NCBI GenBank assembly: GCA_001414345.1
Contig: LLCB01000057.1
Location: 124,001 to 188,000, forward strand
Origin: Hymenoscyphus infarciens
Lineage: Eukaryota; Ascomycota; Leotiomycetes; Helotiales; Helotiaceae
DNA length: 64,000 bases
Reading direction: 5' to 3'
Part shown: positions 26,220 to 37,871 of the stretch, piece after piece
Layout: every line of letters begins with the position of its first letter
Numbering within the stretch: position 1 is the stretch's first letter
Made by a program: the position numbers and the translations under genes
Notes under the pieces: generated by a model
What the model saw: the letters and a program-made list of their open reading frames with translations, nothing else
Told to the model about the DNA's origin: nothing
Databases searched by the model: none

Positions 26220-29200
26220 CCTAGTCTTTTAAAGAAAAAAAAAAAAAGCTTATAATAAAAACATATTAAGATAATAATTAATAATAAGACTTAATCTAGG
26301 TAGTAGATAACTTTCTAATAACTTATATAGCTTATATTTAATTAACTAAGGAAGATTAAAGAGATAATTCTATTATAGTAGACGTTCTTAAATTCTTAAA
26401 AATTAAGTAGATAAAAGAACTAGGAGATATATAATTAAAAGTCGAAATCGAGATATCTTAGAGTACTATAAAAGTAGACGAAATAGTTAACTAGGAGACT
26501 CTTTTTTAGGAGGATAAAGCTAAAGTTATTAAGATCTTTAAGTTAAGAGCTCTAAACCGAACTAATAGAATTATAACGCTAGAGCTAGAGAGTAGTAAAA
26601 GTAAGAGTATAGATAATAAAAAGTAAAAGATAGATAAGGAGGATAACCTTCTATATAAGGTAGAATAAGAACTAAAGAATATTAAACTCTTCTAACTAGT
26701 TAACTACCTAATACTAGACTAGAGCCTCTAAATAGAAGAGAAAATTAAAACCGTACTAGAGATAGGAGATAGAAGCCTTAAGATAGGATTCTACTTATAA
26801 AAGATAGAGGACCTAAAAGAACTTTTCTTAGTTATTAATAACTATATTTAATAGTAGATCTTAAAGTTAGAAGAAATTAGAATCTACTTTTAAGGATATA
26901 AAGGGCTAAAGATATTAGAGAAGGTAATAGAGAAGTTTAAAGGGCTTAAAGAGATAAGTAACTATATAATTAGTTAGGAATTAACTAAAGTAGCTAGATT
27001 AGAAAGAGAATTAATCGATATAGTATTATAGATTTTAGAATACTTAGCCTAAGGTTACTATAGAGTAGGCTAGTACGTTCTACTTATTAAGATATTTAAG
27101 ATATTAGATATAATTAATTTAGCTAAGAAGGAGTTAGAATAGCTTATAGTATACTAAAGAACTTAAGAGAAGTTATAGAGTAATATAAAAGGTCGACTTT
27201 AGGCTTATAACTATATCTTAATATAATATACCTTAAAATAGCTAATTATTATTAATAAGAAATATAAGAAGATTAATCTACTAAATAATATACTAGTAGT
27301 ACTAGATAGAGTAGAATCAAGTATACTATTAGTAGGAGCTTATATAATACTAGACTAATTCTATATAGTATATATAAAAGTATATTAAGAAGAGTTAGCT
27401 ATTAAGTATTAGGATAATTACAACCTTTAAAAGAAGGTCTTAAAACTAAATAAATAAAAGTTTAAATAGATTAAAGATATTAAAGTATATCTAGATAAGT
27501 TAAAAGGAAACTTAAAAATATACTTATAGCTAGGTAGAGAGGATTTATAGTATTAAGAGTCTAAAGGTTTTAAAGAATCTAAGAGCGAAATCGACTTAGA
27601 TAAAATACTAGTAAAATAAACGTTAAAGAAGATAGTAAGGATAAAATACCTAAAAGTAAGAGTATTAAAGAAAAGCTAAGTAAGAGTTTTAGCTATAAAA
27701 ATTATAGAATTATAATAGTATCTTAATACTCTAGACTTTAAGAAGAAAGATATATTAAATACTCTTATAAATACTAGTAAGAAAGAGTAGAAAGTAGTTA
27801 TTAATAAACTTAAGTAGAAGAGTATAAGAATATTTATTATAGCTCTCTCTTTAAAGCTTAATAAGAAAGCGAAAAAGAATAGTTAGTTAAGACTAGTAGA
27901 GCTTATATTTAAAATAGTTAAAAGAAAAGAGGTAGAAAGACTTTAAGTAAAATAATATAAAAAGACTATAAATAAGAGATTAAAGAGAGAGAATAATAAG
28001 CTATTAGAAGGAATAAGTAACTAAGTAAAGGAAAGTTCTAAAAAGAAGGTATTTAAGACTTTAAAGAATACTAGAAAGAAACGAAAGATAAATATAATAG
28101 TTATTAACTACTCTCTAAAGAAGATAAAGAATAATATAAGACCTTTATATAAAGTAGGGTTAGTAGTTTAAAAGAATAGAGAGCTCTAGTATCTTAAAGA
28201 GGGGATTAAAGTTATAAAAGATTTAATAAAGGCAAGATTAATCTAACTAGGAGAGGGGTTAAATTTAAGTAAAGAATAATTAATCCTACTTAACTTTCTA
28301 TTAAACCTTAAGAAGTAGATAAGAGCTTCTAAAGTCTAGCTAATAAGGGAGTACTTATTAGTAAAGTATTAGTAATTCTTTTATAGGTATATAGACTTCT
28401 TAGTAAAGAAGATTTCCTTAATAAAAGTATTAGAGATAAAGAGAGGGAATACTAAGAATAAACTAGCAAAGGAATATAAAGATCTATTTAATATAAGAGG
28501 AATGTTAAGAAAGTTAATTTAGAAGTATTAGGTATTTAATAGGAAGGGGAAGTTTAATTAGAAGGGGAGAGAGGCTAAGAAGGGATTAGAAGCTATACTA
28601 GTAAAACGTTAATATATAGTAAAGGCGTATAAAGACTTTAAAGAAGAAAAGGCTAAGTAGGAATTAAGAAAGAAATAATATCTTAAGAGGATTATTAAGA
28701 GAGGATAGTTCCTAAGACAACGTTATAACAACTAAACGAAGTTTTTATACTAGTTATAAAACAAGCTCCTAAAGATAGCTAAGGCAATATATAAGACAAT
28801 TAACAACGTAGGAACGTTAGAAGAGGCATAGGAATACATAAGTAACTTTTAGTATAAGATCAAAGTATAAAAGAGAAAAAGTAAAGATAAGACTACTAAG
28901 TTAGAGGATATCTTAAGTAGAGACTTTCTTATAACCTATTACTTAAATAATATAAGTCTATAAAGTAACTAATTATCTAGAAATTTTAAATATTAAAGTA
29001 CTATTAGGGGTAAAGATATAGAAGTTTATAATACCCTAATAACCTATAATAAGAGAGATAGAGATATAGAGATAGGAGTAGATTAAGAACTAGGAAATAG
29101 TATATTAGATATAGGGTTTAATATACTAGATAATAACATTATTCCTATAGCTAATAGAGGGGTAAAGGAGGAATAACTATAGAAATATAGCTAAGAGAAG

Positions 29201-29440
29201 GGAGTATTAAATTTAGTCTTTTATTAAAGGGGGAGAAGGCTTTAAAGAGCTTAAAAGATAAAAGAAAAAGGAATATTACTAGAGATAAGAACGAAAAAAG
29301 GAGATTTATATAGAATAGATAATATAGGAGATATTAGATAAGATAACTTAGAAGAGGGATAGTAGAGTATCTTCTATATAAGGACATCTTTATAGACGAA
29401 GCATAGAGAGAAGGGAGTATTACTTAGGGTTAACCTCCTA
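26220..29440 (+). pseudogene. Degraded coding region 3' of integrase in the 12.3-kb element
   Basis: Reading through RIP-type stops, a mostly continuous charged, Leu/Lys/Glu-rich frame runs from about 26250 onward (for example KFKGLKEISNY near 26935). I recognise no domain. Candidates are a third ORF of the element (envelope-like, accessory or second structural protein) or an older nested element. No internal LTR pair was seen that would mark a separate insertion. Stops sit mainly at TAG/TAA positions consistent with lost Gln or Trp codons. Confidence 0.45.
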
Positions 29441-29453
29441 GGGGGGGAAGAGT

Positions 29454-29555
29454 TATTAGCACTATATATAATAAGACTAGAAAGCTTAGTAGCATATACT
29501 CTAGAAGATAGTGACACCTAGATAGCTTTATCTAATATAACTCTCATACACAACA
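29454..29555 (+). repeat. 3' LTR of the 12.3-kb element
   Basis: 102 bp, ending CACAACA. It kept its C residues at the right end beside the gene island. Confidence 0.85.
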
Positions 29556-29607
29556 ACGGAACCAGACTTCCGTCAACACCAACCCTCCCATATTCTACCG
29601 CCACACC

Positions 29608-30215
29608 TCAATTCGACACTACATTGTTGGCAGCCGCCTGTCTATAGAGATTCTCGGGGCACTTGACCTCTTCGCTGACAAAGAATTCCGTTAATTCCTC
29701 CATCGAAAGTGCAGCTGGTTTTGCCAATGTACCCCGTGAAAGTATTATGCTCAGAATGTCAACCTGTAATTCCGAAGGTATATCCTCGTCATCTGGATCG
29801 ATAACTCAATTATTCCATGTCGCAGTAATATATTTCCGAAGCGGGCTGTCCTTCAAGGTGTTGTCGTATACTGGGTAGAACATATGAACTGGAAGTACTC
29901 GTCCTTGGTGTTTTAAGACCCCGCGCATTCTTCAAAGCCTGGTTCTGCAGTTTTGGAACTACGAGTCTGTCCGCTAGTAGCCACAGGTTCAGGAAAGTTG
30001 CACGAACATCAAAGACCCAACCAAGTGGCCACTCAATCTTTTGCTTGTAGAGCCAGCTTTTAGGGCACGTGTCTTCCAGCTCCAGTTCCTGGGTTTCGGC
30101 ATCGAAAAATGGCGAGTAGTAGCATATGATGTTCGTGTGGATCACATAGGATCTCTTTTCTCCAGTATGATCAGCAGGTGGTTTGACGTAGACAGTAACC
30201 AAAGGCTGCGAGACT
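29608..30215 (-). pseudogene. BTB/POZ-domain protein pseudogene 1
   Basis: On the minus strand a BTB protein is recognisable end to end: QPLVTVYVK, then VIHTNIICYYSPFFDA, ETQELELEDT, WLYKQKIEWP, LLADRLVVPKLQNQAL, DSPLRKYITATWNN and a tail ending ENLYRQAAANNVVSN-stop. Between FFDA and ETQ, and between EDTCP and WLYKQ, residues normal for the family are missing. The frame changes after the PKLQNQAL helix, and a TGA stop follows ATWNN. Intact relatives usually act as nuclear or ubiquitin-ligase adaptor proteins; this copy cannot make one. It starts 50 bp from the 12.3-kb element. Confidence 0.75.
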
Positions 30216-30224
30216 CTGGATCTC

Positions 30225-30625
30225 TTTGGGCAGTGCTCTAGCCTTCCCTAACCCGCGTGCATTCTCCAACAACGTCAAGGCTTGGTTCTGTAGTTTAGGA
30301 ATCTGGACCCTATATGCTAGTAGCTACAACCTCATAATTGTGGTCCGATGCGACACCTATCCATGTTTCCCAACCCTCTGTTTATAGAGCCAGTTGACGA
30401 GAATACCGAAGACTTCAGGATCTACATTTTTCACATTCGTTTCCGTTTGCATGAAATTCATTGCCGTGGGTGCCATTTTCCTGGGATTCAACCTCCTTGG
30501 GGTTGAAGATGGAATAAAACCAGGGCGAATAATGACATAAGATATTCTTATGGACCATAAACGATTCCTGCTCTTTTTCGAGCTCCCTTTCACGTGTAGC
30601 GTTACGAGAGGTTGAGGCTTTCTGG
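30225..30625 (-). pseudogene. BTB/POZ-domain protein pseudogene 2 (tandem paralog)
   Basis: A second BTB copy, directly upstream of the first on the same strand: PLVTLHVKGS, then in another frame VHKNILCHYSPWFYSIFN, then VDPEVFGILVNWLYKQRV, then IPKLQNQALTLLENARG. At least two frame changes and stops interrupt it. Tandem placement and shared motifs suggest a local duplication that decayed in both copies. Confidence 0.7.
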
Positions 30626-30639
30626 AAATATCTTTTGTT

Positions 30640-31620
30640 AGTTGTGAACCAAACTAGGTCAAGGAAGAAGAGAACTTCATTCCACCCAACATGTAAGCTT
30701 ACAGCAGGTTTGGCTGAGTGCTCCTTTCATCATAAAAGATGTCCTCTAGCTGCGAGCGTTGGATAATCGTTGTCGAAGAATCAAGATCTTGTGCCATACT
30801 GGCTTACCAAAAAGTGATGAAAATCGAGCTTCTATCATCAGGATCACATTTTGTGGCGAAAGAACACCACTATTGCACTTGATTCTTGGGAAGATACATA
30901 CTGTGAACCGTTCTGTAAGAGCGGTACAGTCGTTTTCAAAATTTCTGGTGGAGAGTTCTGGGTTTCTGGAGACGAGTATCTGGGCATGAACGAGGAGCTT
31001 TCCGAGTACAGCTTCCTCCTTATTACCTTCAGATCTGAAACATCTGGGGCGAGTAGAGTATTCTCAGAGTCTCCACTCCTGAATCATTCTAGGGTTTCGG
31101 GTACTGAATCGAGCCATCAGGAAAGTACCAGCAAGAAGCAGAACCTTCCTGCGACTCAAACAAAAGATGTTTGTTAGGGGGAGGGGGGGTTTCATCGCAA
31201 ATCAATATTTCAAGAAAAGAACTCTTCAACATTTAGATACTGGGTTTCTTGGTGAATCTTGTTCTGAAGTAACTGTACTGGTTTCTTATACGGCGTGGAT
31301 TTGTATATATTGTTTGGGTGGTTTTCTGTTTCAAGCTCACGTGTTTATTTTTACATTCCCAGTGGGCAGGGCAGAGAGCATTGTTTCGTCTGTGACCAGC
31401 TTTGGTTTCGAATTTCGGCACGTCCCTTGAATACTACGCAGTCTCCCGGGAATACCGGATTATTGAGTTTAAAATTAGAATTTTGACTTGGGATTTGCGA
31501 GGAACAACTACTTTGATAATGGGAGGACATTTATCTAAGCAGTTGTGGCGTTACACTACTTATTAGCTCTTTCCAGTTGTATTCTAAGTGACTTCAAGAT
31601 CAATATGACCAAGTAGGGTT
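30640..31620. other. Intergenic DNA, no supported gene
   Basis: Normal composition. Plus-strand ORFs at 30851-31177 and 31167-31430 have no recognisable domain, signal peptide or splice-joined partner. Confidence 0.4.
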
Positions 31621-33722
31621 TTATTTCGAGTTGACAATAGAGGGTTCATCAACATCTACTAAGTGAGCAGGCAGAAACCCATCCTCAATAAGGGCAGTCG
31701 TCAATCCATTTCCCATCCACAACAAGGGGCTATCTTCCAATTCTGGAAGCAACACATACTCGAAATCTTCCCAGCGCGGATTTGACAATGTAATTCGAGC
31801 ATGGATTAATGAACCCGGCCAAATAGCTTGAATTCGGCCGTCACTTGCTCCTTTCCCTTTCAACCATGATGCACACTTATTTCATTAGTTCATAAGTCTG
31901 GAACACCTTTGAGAGAGGCAAGAACTTACGTTGTCTGTTAGTACTGTTTTGGCAAAATATGCATCTGCTTGCTTGATAAACGCGTCTTTTGCTTTCTCAC
32001 TTTGATTCGCCTATTAGCCGAATGCAATTCTTGCCGGGGCTGGAATCTTACGTGACAACCATTGACTTGATATGTTCTCTCTGGATCTTTTGGATGGCTT
32101 TCACCACATAATGGACTTGAAACTCGACCATCGGTATCATTGTGGCAAGAGGGACTGAGTTCGGACCGCAGAGAAGCAAGAAAAAGTTGGGGGTTTTGAG
32201 CGGACAAATTCCTAGATAAGCTTCGGGATCTGGGGTCCAGACTTCATCTAAGGAAATTCCATCTTGACCTAATATGGGAGCTTTTCTTTGGCTAAGAGAC
32301 CTAGAAAAAAAATTAAGTCTATCTCCCGGAAGGTTTCAGGCTTTTGGGAAAGTGGGATTTGGTGCACCTACGTATCGAAACCAGTGGCGCAGATAATGGC
32401 GTCTGTCGGGTGGATAATTCCGTCCATATCAAGGATTCCATCGCTTTGAACACGAACTATCCCACACTGGATTAAGTTCACATTATCTTTGAGCAAGGCC
32501 TCCAGGTATCCAGGCCCCGCTCCTAGCCTCTTGCACCCAACTGGATATGCAGGCTTTATCCGATCAAAGAGATCTGGCTGTGATGATAATTTGTCTCGGA
32601 CTAGTCTTTCAACAGCTTCGGCTGAAGCCTTCTGTCTTTCTGATCCTCGGTAGACACCTAAATGAGCTTTGAGTAGCCTGGATTCAATATCAATTCTGTA
32701 TTTTTGATATTCCTCAGGATTTTGACGGAAAAAATCCTTTTCTTCTTGGCTGTATCGGACTCCAATGGATAGTTAGTTAGTTAATCAACTATATCGATCT
32801 TGTTACATAGACTTCTATGGAGCTCACAATTTTCGCCGCCACCATGTGCATCTTTAAGATCACTGAAGGCACCAACGGGCGATACCCAGGACTTCGATCT
32901 CGCGTAATTGTCTATGACACATGCCAGGGGTTGAAGGGCTGGAACAATCTGATTGCCCGTTGAACCATTACCAATCACTGCAATCTTCTTCCCTGTTGGG
33001 TCAAATTTCTCGTCATATCTTGCAGAATGGATAAGTTTTCCCTTGAAATCATGCAAGCCGGGTATACTTGGCCATTGAACATTGTTCAAAAGTCCAGTTG
33101 CTTTCAGGAAGACATCTGCTTTATCAACAAATGTCTAATTTTGCATCTCTTAATAATCACTTGACTCTCACGGAGATCTTTTGGGTTCAACTTGCCTAAC
33201 TGTCTGACAAACGTTCCACTGTAACTTCCCATTTCCCCTCACTTTGTAACCATGTGGCGCTCTAACAAAAAATAAGCGGCCACCAGCAAGAAAGAAATTA
33301 TTTGCAATGGCTACCTTGAAAACATGACCTAGTTTAACGTACTTTCGGACATCATAGTCGTCCACAATTCTAGAAAGATAGCTTTGAATCTCTAATTCAG
33401 AAGAATAGAAGCTGTCCCATTCTGGATTGCTGGCGAAACTAAATTGGTACGCATAGGAGGGAATATCTGCATATCCAGGTCAGAATAAGAAGTTCAACTA
33501 GACATTAAACGACCTACCAGAAGCTATCCCAGGATATTTGTTCTCATGCCAGACTCCTCCGATATCTGAGTTTTTCTCGAAAATAGTCAATTCGAGATTT
33601 TTTATTTTCCGGGGTAGTCTAATAGCAGCAGTAATTCCAGAAATTCCGGCACCGATGACAATGACCTTGATTGGTCGAGCATGATCTATAGGAAGACCAC
33701 AGGTTTAATATAAAGCTGCCAT
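31621..33722 (-). pseudogene. Baeyer-Villiger-type FAD monooxygenase, multi-intron, with nonsense codons
   Basis: Minus-strand exons joined at plausible short introns (33467-33517, 33262-33314 and four more toward the 3' end) follow this family throughout. The FAD-binding VIVIGAGISG and GGVWHENKYPGIA come first, then PSYAYQFSF, KWEVTVE and ADVFLKATGLLNN. DFKGKLIHSARYD matches the BVMO fingerprint FxGxxxHxxxW with Tyr for Trp. Next are the NADPH-site AVIGNGSTGNQIVP, then GPGYLEAL, IICATGFDT, FLLLCGPNS and RWEDFEY near the end. Defects: TAA at 33705-33707 right after the start MAALY, and TAG (33196-33198) and TGA (33187-33189) in one exon. Each fits a C-to-T change in a Gln or Arg codon. A 66-bp intron from GTTAGG would remove the last two but shifts the frame. 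Intact relatives insert oxygen next to ketones using NADPH; this copy looks dead. Confidence 0.78.
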
Positions 33723-34211
33723 AGCAGGGAACGTTTGCGATATGAGCTTTTGAACTTCGATTCAGTCATCCGAGGAAACACTTACTACATTGTCTATACT
33801 TGTATCCGTAACATGATGTAGGAGTGGGATGTTTTGACCAGCCCCTTAGTATCCCCAGACGACGACGAAGTGGAGGCAAGTCCCACCAAAACTAATTCGA
33901 CGTTTTTTGATTTTGACCCCATAAATTTTCTACTCTTATCTGAAGACGAGCTCAGACGAGGATAGAGGCTCGCGACAAGAATGCCCGGTAGACGGACCGT
34001 TAGCGTCCGGAGAACAAATATGGAGTGCTGGTAGTTATCTTGGGAAACTCCACTAATCTTCAAGCACGCAATTGATCTCCAGAAATTGAAAAGCGGAAAC
34101 GTTTCTGCACTTTGAAAATCGGTGGCCTAAGGATGGGGGACATCTATATGTAGGGGTTCTATCCTATTATTAGCCCAGCACTCGCGCAGTAAATCATATC
34201 TCGAAATCGCA
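33723..34211. promoter_or_regulatory. Divergent spacer between the monooxygenase pseudogene and the Atg22-like gene
   Basis: 489 bp separate two divergent starts. No supported ORF; the 89-codon minus frame at 33794-34063 has no domain. It probably holds both promoters, but I saw no clear TATA box or operator. Confidence 0.4.
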
Positions 34212-35999
34212 ATGGCAGATCATGTACTCGGAAATCCTACATTGGAGGCGGAGAGACTCGATGATGGGAAAGACATCAAGTCACCCCAGACTGATGAAGT
34301 CACAGGCGACGAGGAGTCCATTGAAGAGCAAGCAGAACCAGTGACAAGTCGCTCAGAGTTATGGTCTTATTACATGTACCGCTTCGGAAATAACTCTGCT
34401 GGCCCACTCTCTTACGCACCTCTGAGTAAGCTATCATGATGTCCCAGAAATAACTTACTGATGATATTCCAGTCTTCCAATACTTGTTGTCTGTTGCTGC
34501 CGTAAACTCCGACGATCATAGCCAGCTCTGTTCCGATGGGCCTGCTACTGCTTCCTGTGCTGTCAAGTTTGGTGGTGGCTGGTATAATACCGACTCGCTT
34601 GTTTTGACCTGCAATGGTATCATCTTCGCCATCAGTGGGGGTATTCTTCTCAGCTTCGGGTCCTTGGGAGACTATTGTAGATGGAAGAAATGGATTTTGA
34701 TCGTATGCAGCATTGTCTGTTGGGCTGCCCACTTCGCGTTCTTGGGTCTAAAACGTGGCTCACAATATGAAGCTGCAATTGGAATTTACATCTTAACTGG
34801 TAAATATCACCATCACAAGCAAGTTTGAGGTTCTACGCGCTGACTTTTAAAAATAGTCCTCTCATATAACCTGTGTGTCGCTTTCTGGACACCATCTTTC
34901 GCTCATCTTGCTCGTAACACACCAGAAGCCCTTGAGATTAAAACATCTTTCCAGGCTGGCGACATTACAGAGGAGGCATATGAAACGGAGAAAATGCTTC
35001 AAAGAAATAGACTAAGCAATATTTCTTTTTGGTTTCAGAGTGTTGGGTACACCTTCACCCTTCTTATTGCGTTAGGCGCCGCTTACGGACTTCACGCGAA
35101 TTCATCGAGTGCCGGAAACTTGCAGGCTGCCGTCATAATTGTTGGTATCTCCACCGGAGTCTGGATATTGGCTGGTACTCCTTGGTTCTTCCTTGAAAAC
35201 GACAGAGCGGCACCGTTACCTGAGGGCGAAACCTATTTCTCTGTTGGGACGAAGACATACTTGCATGCGTTCAAAGAGATTCCCAAACTTAGCCAGACCT
35301 GGCTCTATCTTGTTGGATACTTCATCATCTCGGATGGATACGCTACCACGAACCAAATATATGGGCTTTGTCAGAACGCCATTGTCTCATACAACGTGAC
35401 GACGTCAACTGAGCTTTATATCGTCGAGGGTATCTCGAACGCCGTCGGGATTTGCGTCTTTTGGTTCATCCAGAAACATTATAAGATTCGCACAAAAACC
35501 CTTATAATTGTTAACTGCAGCTTTTTGATAATTATGCCGATATGGGGTATGTTTTGATTCTCACTGCCATATCAGACTGATGAGAATTACTAACTGAGTC
35601 TCTCTTGCAGGTTCTATCGGTATTGGAACGGAAAAGTTTGGATTCCACAAGCTTTGGGAGGTATGGGCATTCACAGTCATCGACTGCGCTCTTGTGGCAC
35701 CTTTCTACCCAATATCTGCCACCATGTTGAGTGATTTATGCCCTAAGGGGAGAGAGGTGACATTCTTCGCTCTTTACGCTCTTTTTAGCAAGGCGACAGC
35801 TTGGATTGGGCCAATTATTGCCAGTGTCATCATTGATCACACGGGTAACACTTGGACTGGGTTCCCATTCGCTCTAGGTCTGTCTGTGGTTGGGTTTGCG
35901 CTCATTTGTTTTGTCGACGTAGAGAAGGGTAAAGCCCAGGCGGAGGAATATGCCAGAAACGACCCAACGCTTACACCGCAGAGTAATGAGTCGTGTTAG
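34212..35999 (+). CDS. Atg22-like MFS transporter (vacuolar effluxer / UMF1 family)
   Basis: Four exons: 34212-34425, 34473-34799, 34857-35546 and 35611-35999. All three introns are phase 1 with GTAAGC, GTAAAT and GTATGT donors and AG acceptors, giving 539 residues. After an acidic N-terminal tail (about 45 residues) comes ELWSYYMYRFGNNSAGPLSYAPL, the family's opening signature. Later signs are GGWYNTDSLVLTCNGI, SISGG-like AISGGILL, LSYNLCVAFWTPSFAHLARN, then about 10-12 hydrophobic segments, ISDGYATTNQIYG in the second half and FYPISATMLSDLCPKGRE near the end. Yeast Atg22 returns amino acids from the vacuole after autophagy; fungal genomes carry several paralogs of uncertain substrate, and this is one of them. 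The gene is intact despite damaged neighbours on its left. Confidence 0.87.
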
Positions 36000-37480
36000 G
36001 GTATAATAGTGTTGCGGGAAGGGCACGTGACCACACTAGTGGCGGACCTGTAGATAGTTACGAGTGCTCCGCACTCTCCCCTTCTCTCTTCAGACGTTTA
36101 TTACCACACCACATAAGAGATTACTTTCACGTATTTCACCGAACCCAGCCATAAGTTCCCTGATCTGTGATCTGTCACTTATGTTACAAATAGCCAGTGT
36201 TTGAACTCAGAGAGTGTTCTGAGAATGTTGCTTAGGGCGGAGATCTAGAACCATCAGGTCTATGACTGCCATATAATCAATGAAGTGTCATTTGTAAGAA
36301 TCATTTAGCTCCAGAGATAACATTTTTGAAATCGTCACGTGCTTTGTTTTTCATCATAAGCCTCTTATATGACAAATCGCTTGAACATTTTTTAGGAGTA
36401 GGCTAAAAAAATTCCTTATTAAGCCTAGCTTAATAGATAATTATTAAGGAACGTACTTCTTCTCTAAGAGTCTAAGATAGTATAGTAATAACTTTAATAT
36501 TAAATATCTTTTTACTTTTATTATAATATTTAGACTATTAATATCTTAATAACTATTCTCTTATATTAAAAGCTCTTTTTAATATTTTATTAGATAAATA
36601 TCTAATTTACTTATAAAATATTTCTATTAATATTTATAATATATTTATATCGCTAATTATATCTCTTTTGAAATTCTTAAAATTCTTAAAAACTACTTTT
36701 AGTTTTATATTTCTATATTTTATTAGTATATATTAATAACAAAGTCTTCTATTAAACTTCTACTTCGTATAAAGTCTTTTAAACTATATAATAAACTCAT
36801 TTATATAAAACCTTTACTAAGTTACTACGTTTTTATAATATTATAATATATTATAAAAAACAATACTAGATATACTATTAGTATATCTAGTACTTCTAGT
36901 ATACTAGCTATAATAGAGATACTAGCTATTATATTTAGTACTAGCTATATTAAATATACTAGAAGTATTAGAAAGACTATTATAATAACTTTTATTTATA
37001 TATATAATAGATACTAGAATAGATACTAGTTAATATATATATACGTCTATATATTATAGTTTTATAGAACTAGATAGTATATAAAAAAAATAGAAGACTA
37101 TTTATATAATTATATAATCCCGAGTTATAAAGAGAGAATATTAGCTTTAGTATTCTTAGCGTCAAGACTCGGATAGCGAGTAGGTCTTAGTATACTTAGT
37201 ACTAAGTTATATTATATAATAGATAGTACTAATCGCTTAGTATTTACTTTATAGCTACTAGTATACTTCGTATACTCTATCTAGCTAGTATACTACGTTA
37301 TAGTAAGCTAGTATACTTAGTATATCTAGAATTAGACTATTCTATTACTAGTATCTAAAAGTTTTTAATAATATATTTCTAATACTAAATCAGCGTTTAG
37401 TACTAAAGCTATTACTATGCGCTCTTAGACGCTCTAGCTAAACCCGACCTGCTACGATACTATTAGCTAAAAAAAACTGT
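36000..37480. other. 3' flank, then RIP-degraded AT-rich repeat remnant (from about 36380)
   Basis: 36000-36380 is ordinary spacer with two CACGTG-type E-box palindromes (36026 and 36337). From 36380 composition switches to RIP type with many short CTAGTATAC-like inverted motifs (36880-37010 and 37250-37330). No domain or terminal repeat was identified, so the element type is unknown. Confidence 0.5.
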
Positions 37481-37871
37481 GGGGATAAAAGATTAATACA
37501 TGTACAAGTTATATAGATCGGGTTTGCCAAAAGAGCGGCTAAGGAACTAAGATAAACCTCAGCGCGGATCTCCCCCACTTTGCCAGGCGCACGCAATCTG
37601 TTACAACCAATCTATACGCCTGTGATATTAGATGCACCCTATTCGTTTCACCTCTTACAAGCTTGCTTTTCCTCCTGATGTTCTACCAACTCGGCGCCTC
37701 TGAATTTTGCTCTGGCAATCCCGCAAGAATCTCCTGTATTCCTTTCCTCTCTTTCCACAACCTAGGCAACGGCCCATTATCCCCAAAGACCGGATCATTT
37801 GGTATACCAGCAGAATTCTTCGATATTGTCAAAGCTTCAAGATCTGGGAGGGTAGTCCCAAAGTCGTGGCG

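Larger units (their letters stand above)
17274..29555 (+). mobile_element. Giant (12.3 kb) Gypsy-like LTR retroelement, RIP-inactivated
   Basis: 102-bp LTRs at 17274-17375 and 29454-29555 align at a constant offset of 12180. The 5' LTR starts TG and the 3' LTR ends CA. ACGG flanks both sides (17270-17273 and 29556-29559). A strong polypurine tract (GGGGGGGAAGAG, about 29441-29452) precedes the 3' LTR, fixing plus orientation. Coding order is gag with a decayed zinc knuckle (19141-19182), reverse transcriptase (about 22480-22800), RNase H (about 23540-23760, YYIIEKEVLRVI), then integrase (about 24360-24850, LDNKSYF near 24741). RT-RNase H-integrase order makes it Ty3/Gypsy-like. About 3 kb of further degraded coding sequence lies 3' of integrase. 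Large gag and 3' regions explain its size, roughly double that of usual fungal Gypsy elements. Confidence 0.85.

Noticed and set aside
30851..31177. 108-codon plus-strand ORF
   Set aside because: It is overlapped by other frames of similar length, has no domain, and lies between pseudogenes.
15454..35999. Secondary-metabolite cluster (monooxygenase plus two transporters)
   Set aside because: No backbone enzyme, transferase or pathway regulator is present, the monooxygenase is broken, and a 12-kb transposon separates the genes.
36380..37480. Possible DNA transposon with inverted ends
   Set aside because: Many short CTAGTATAC palindromes occur, but no consistent terminal repeat pair or target duplication was found.
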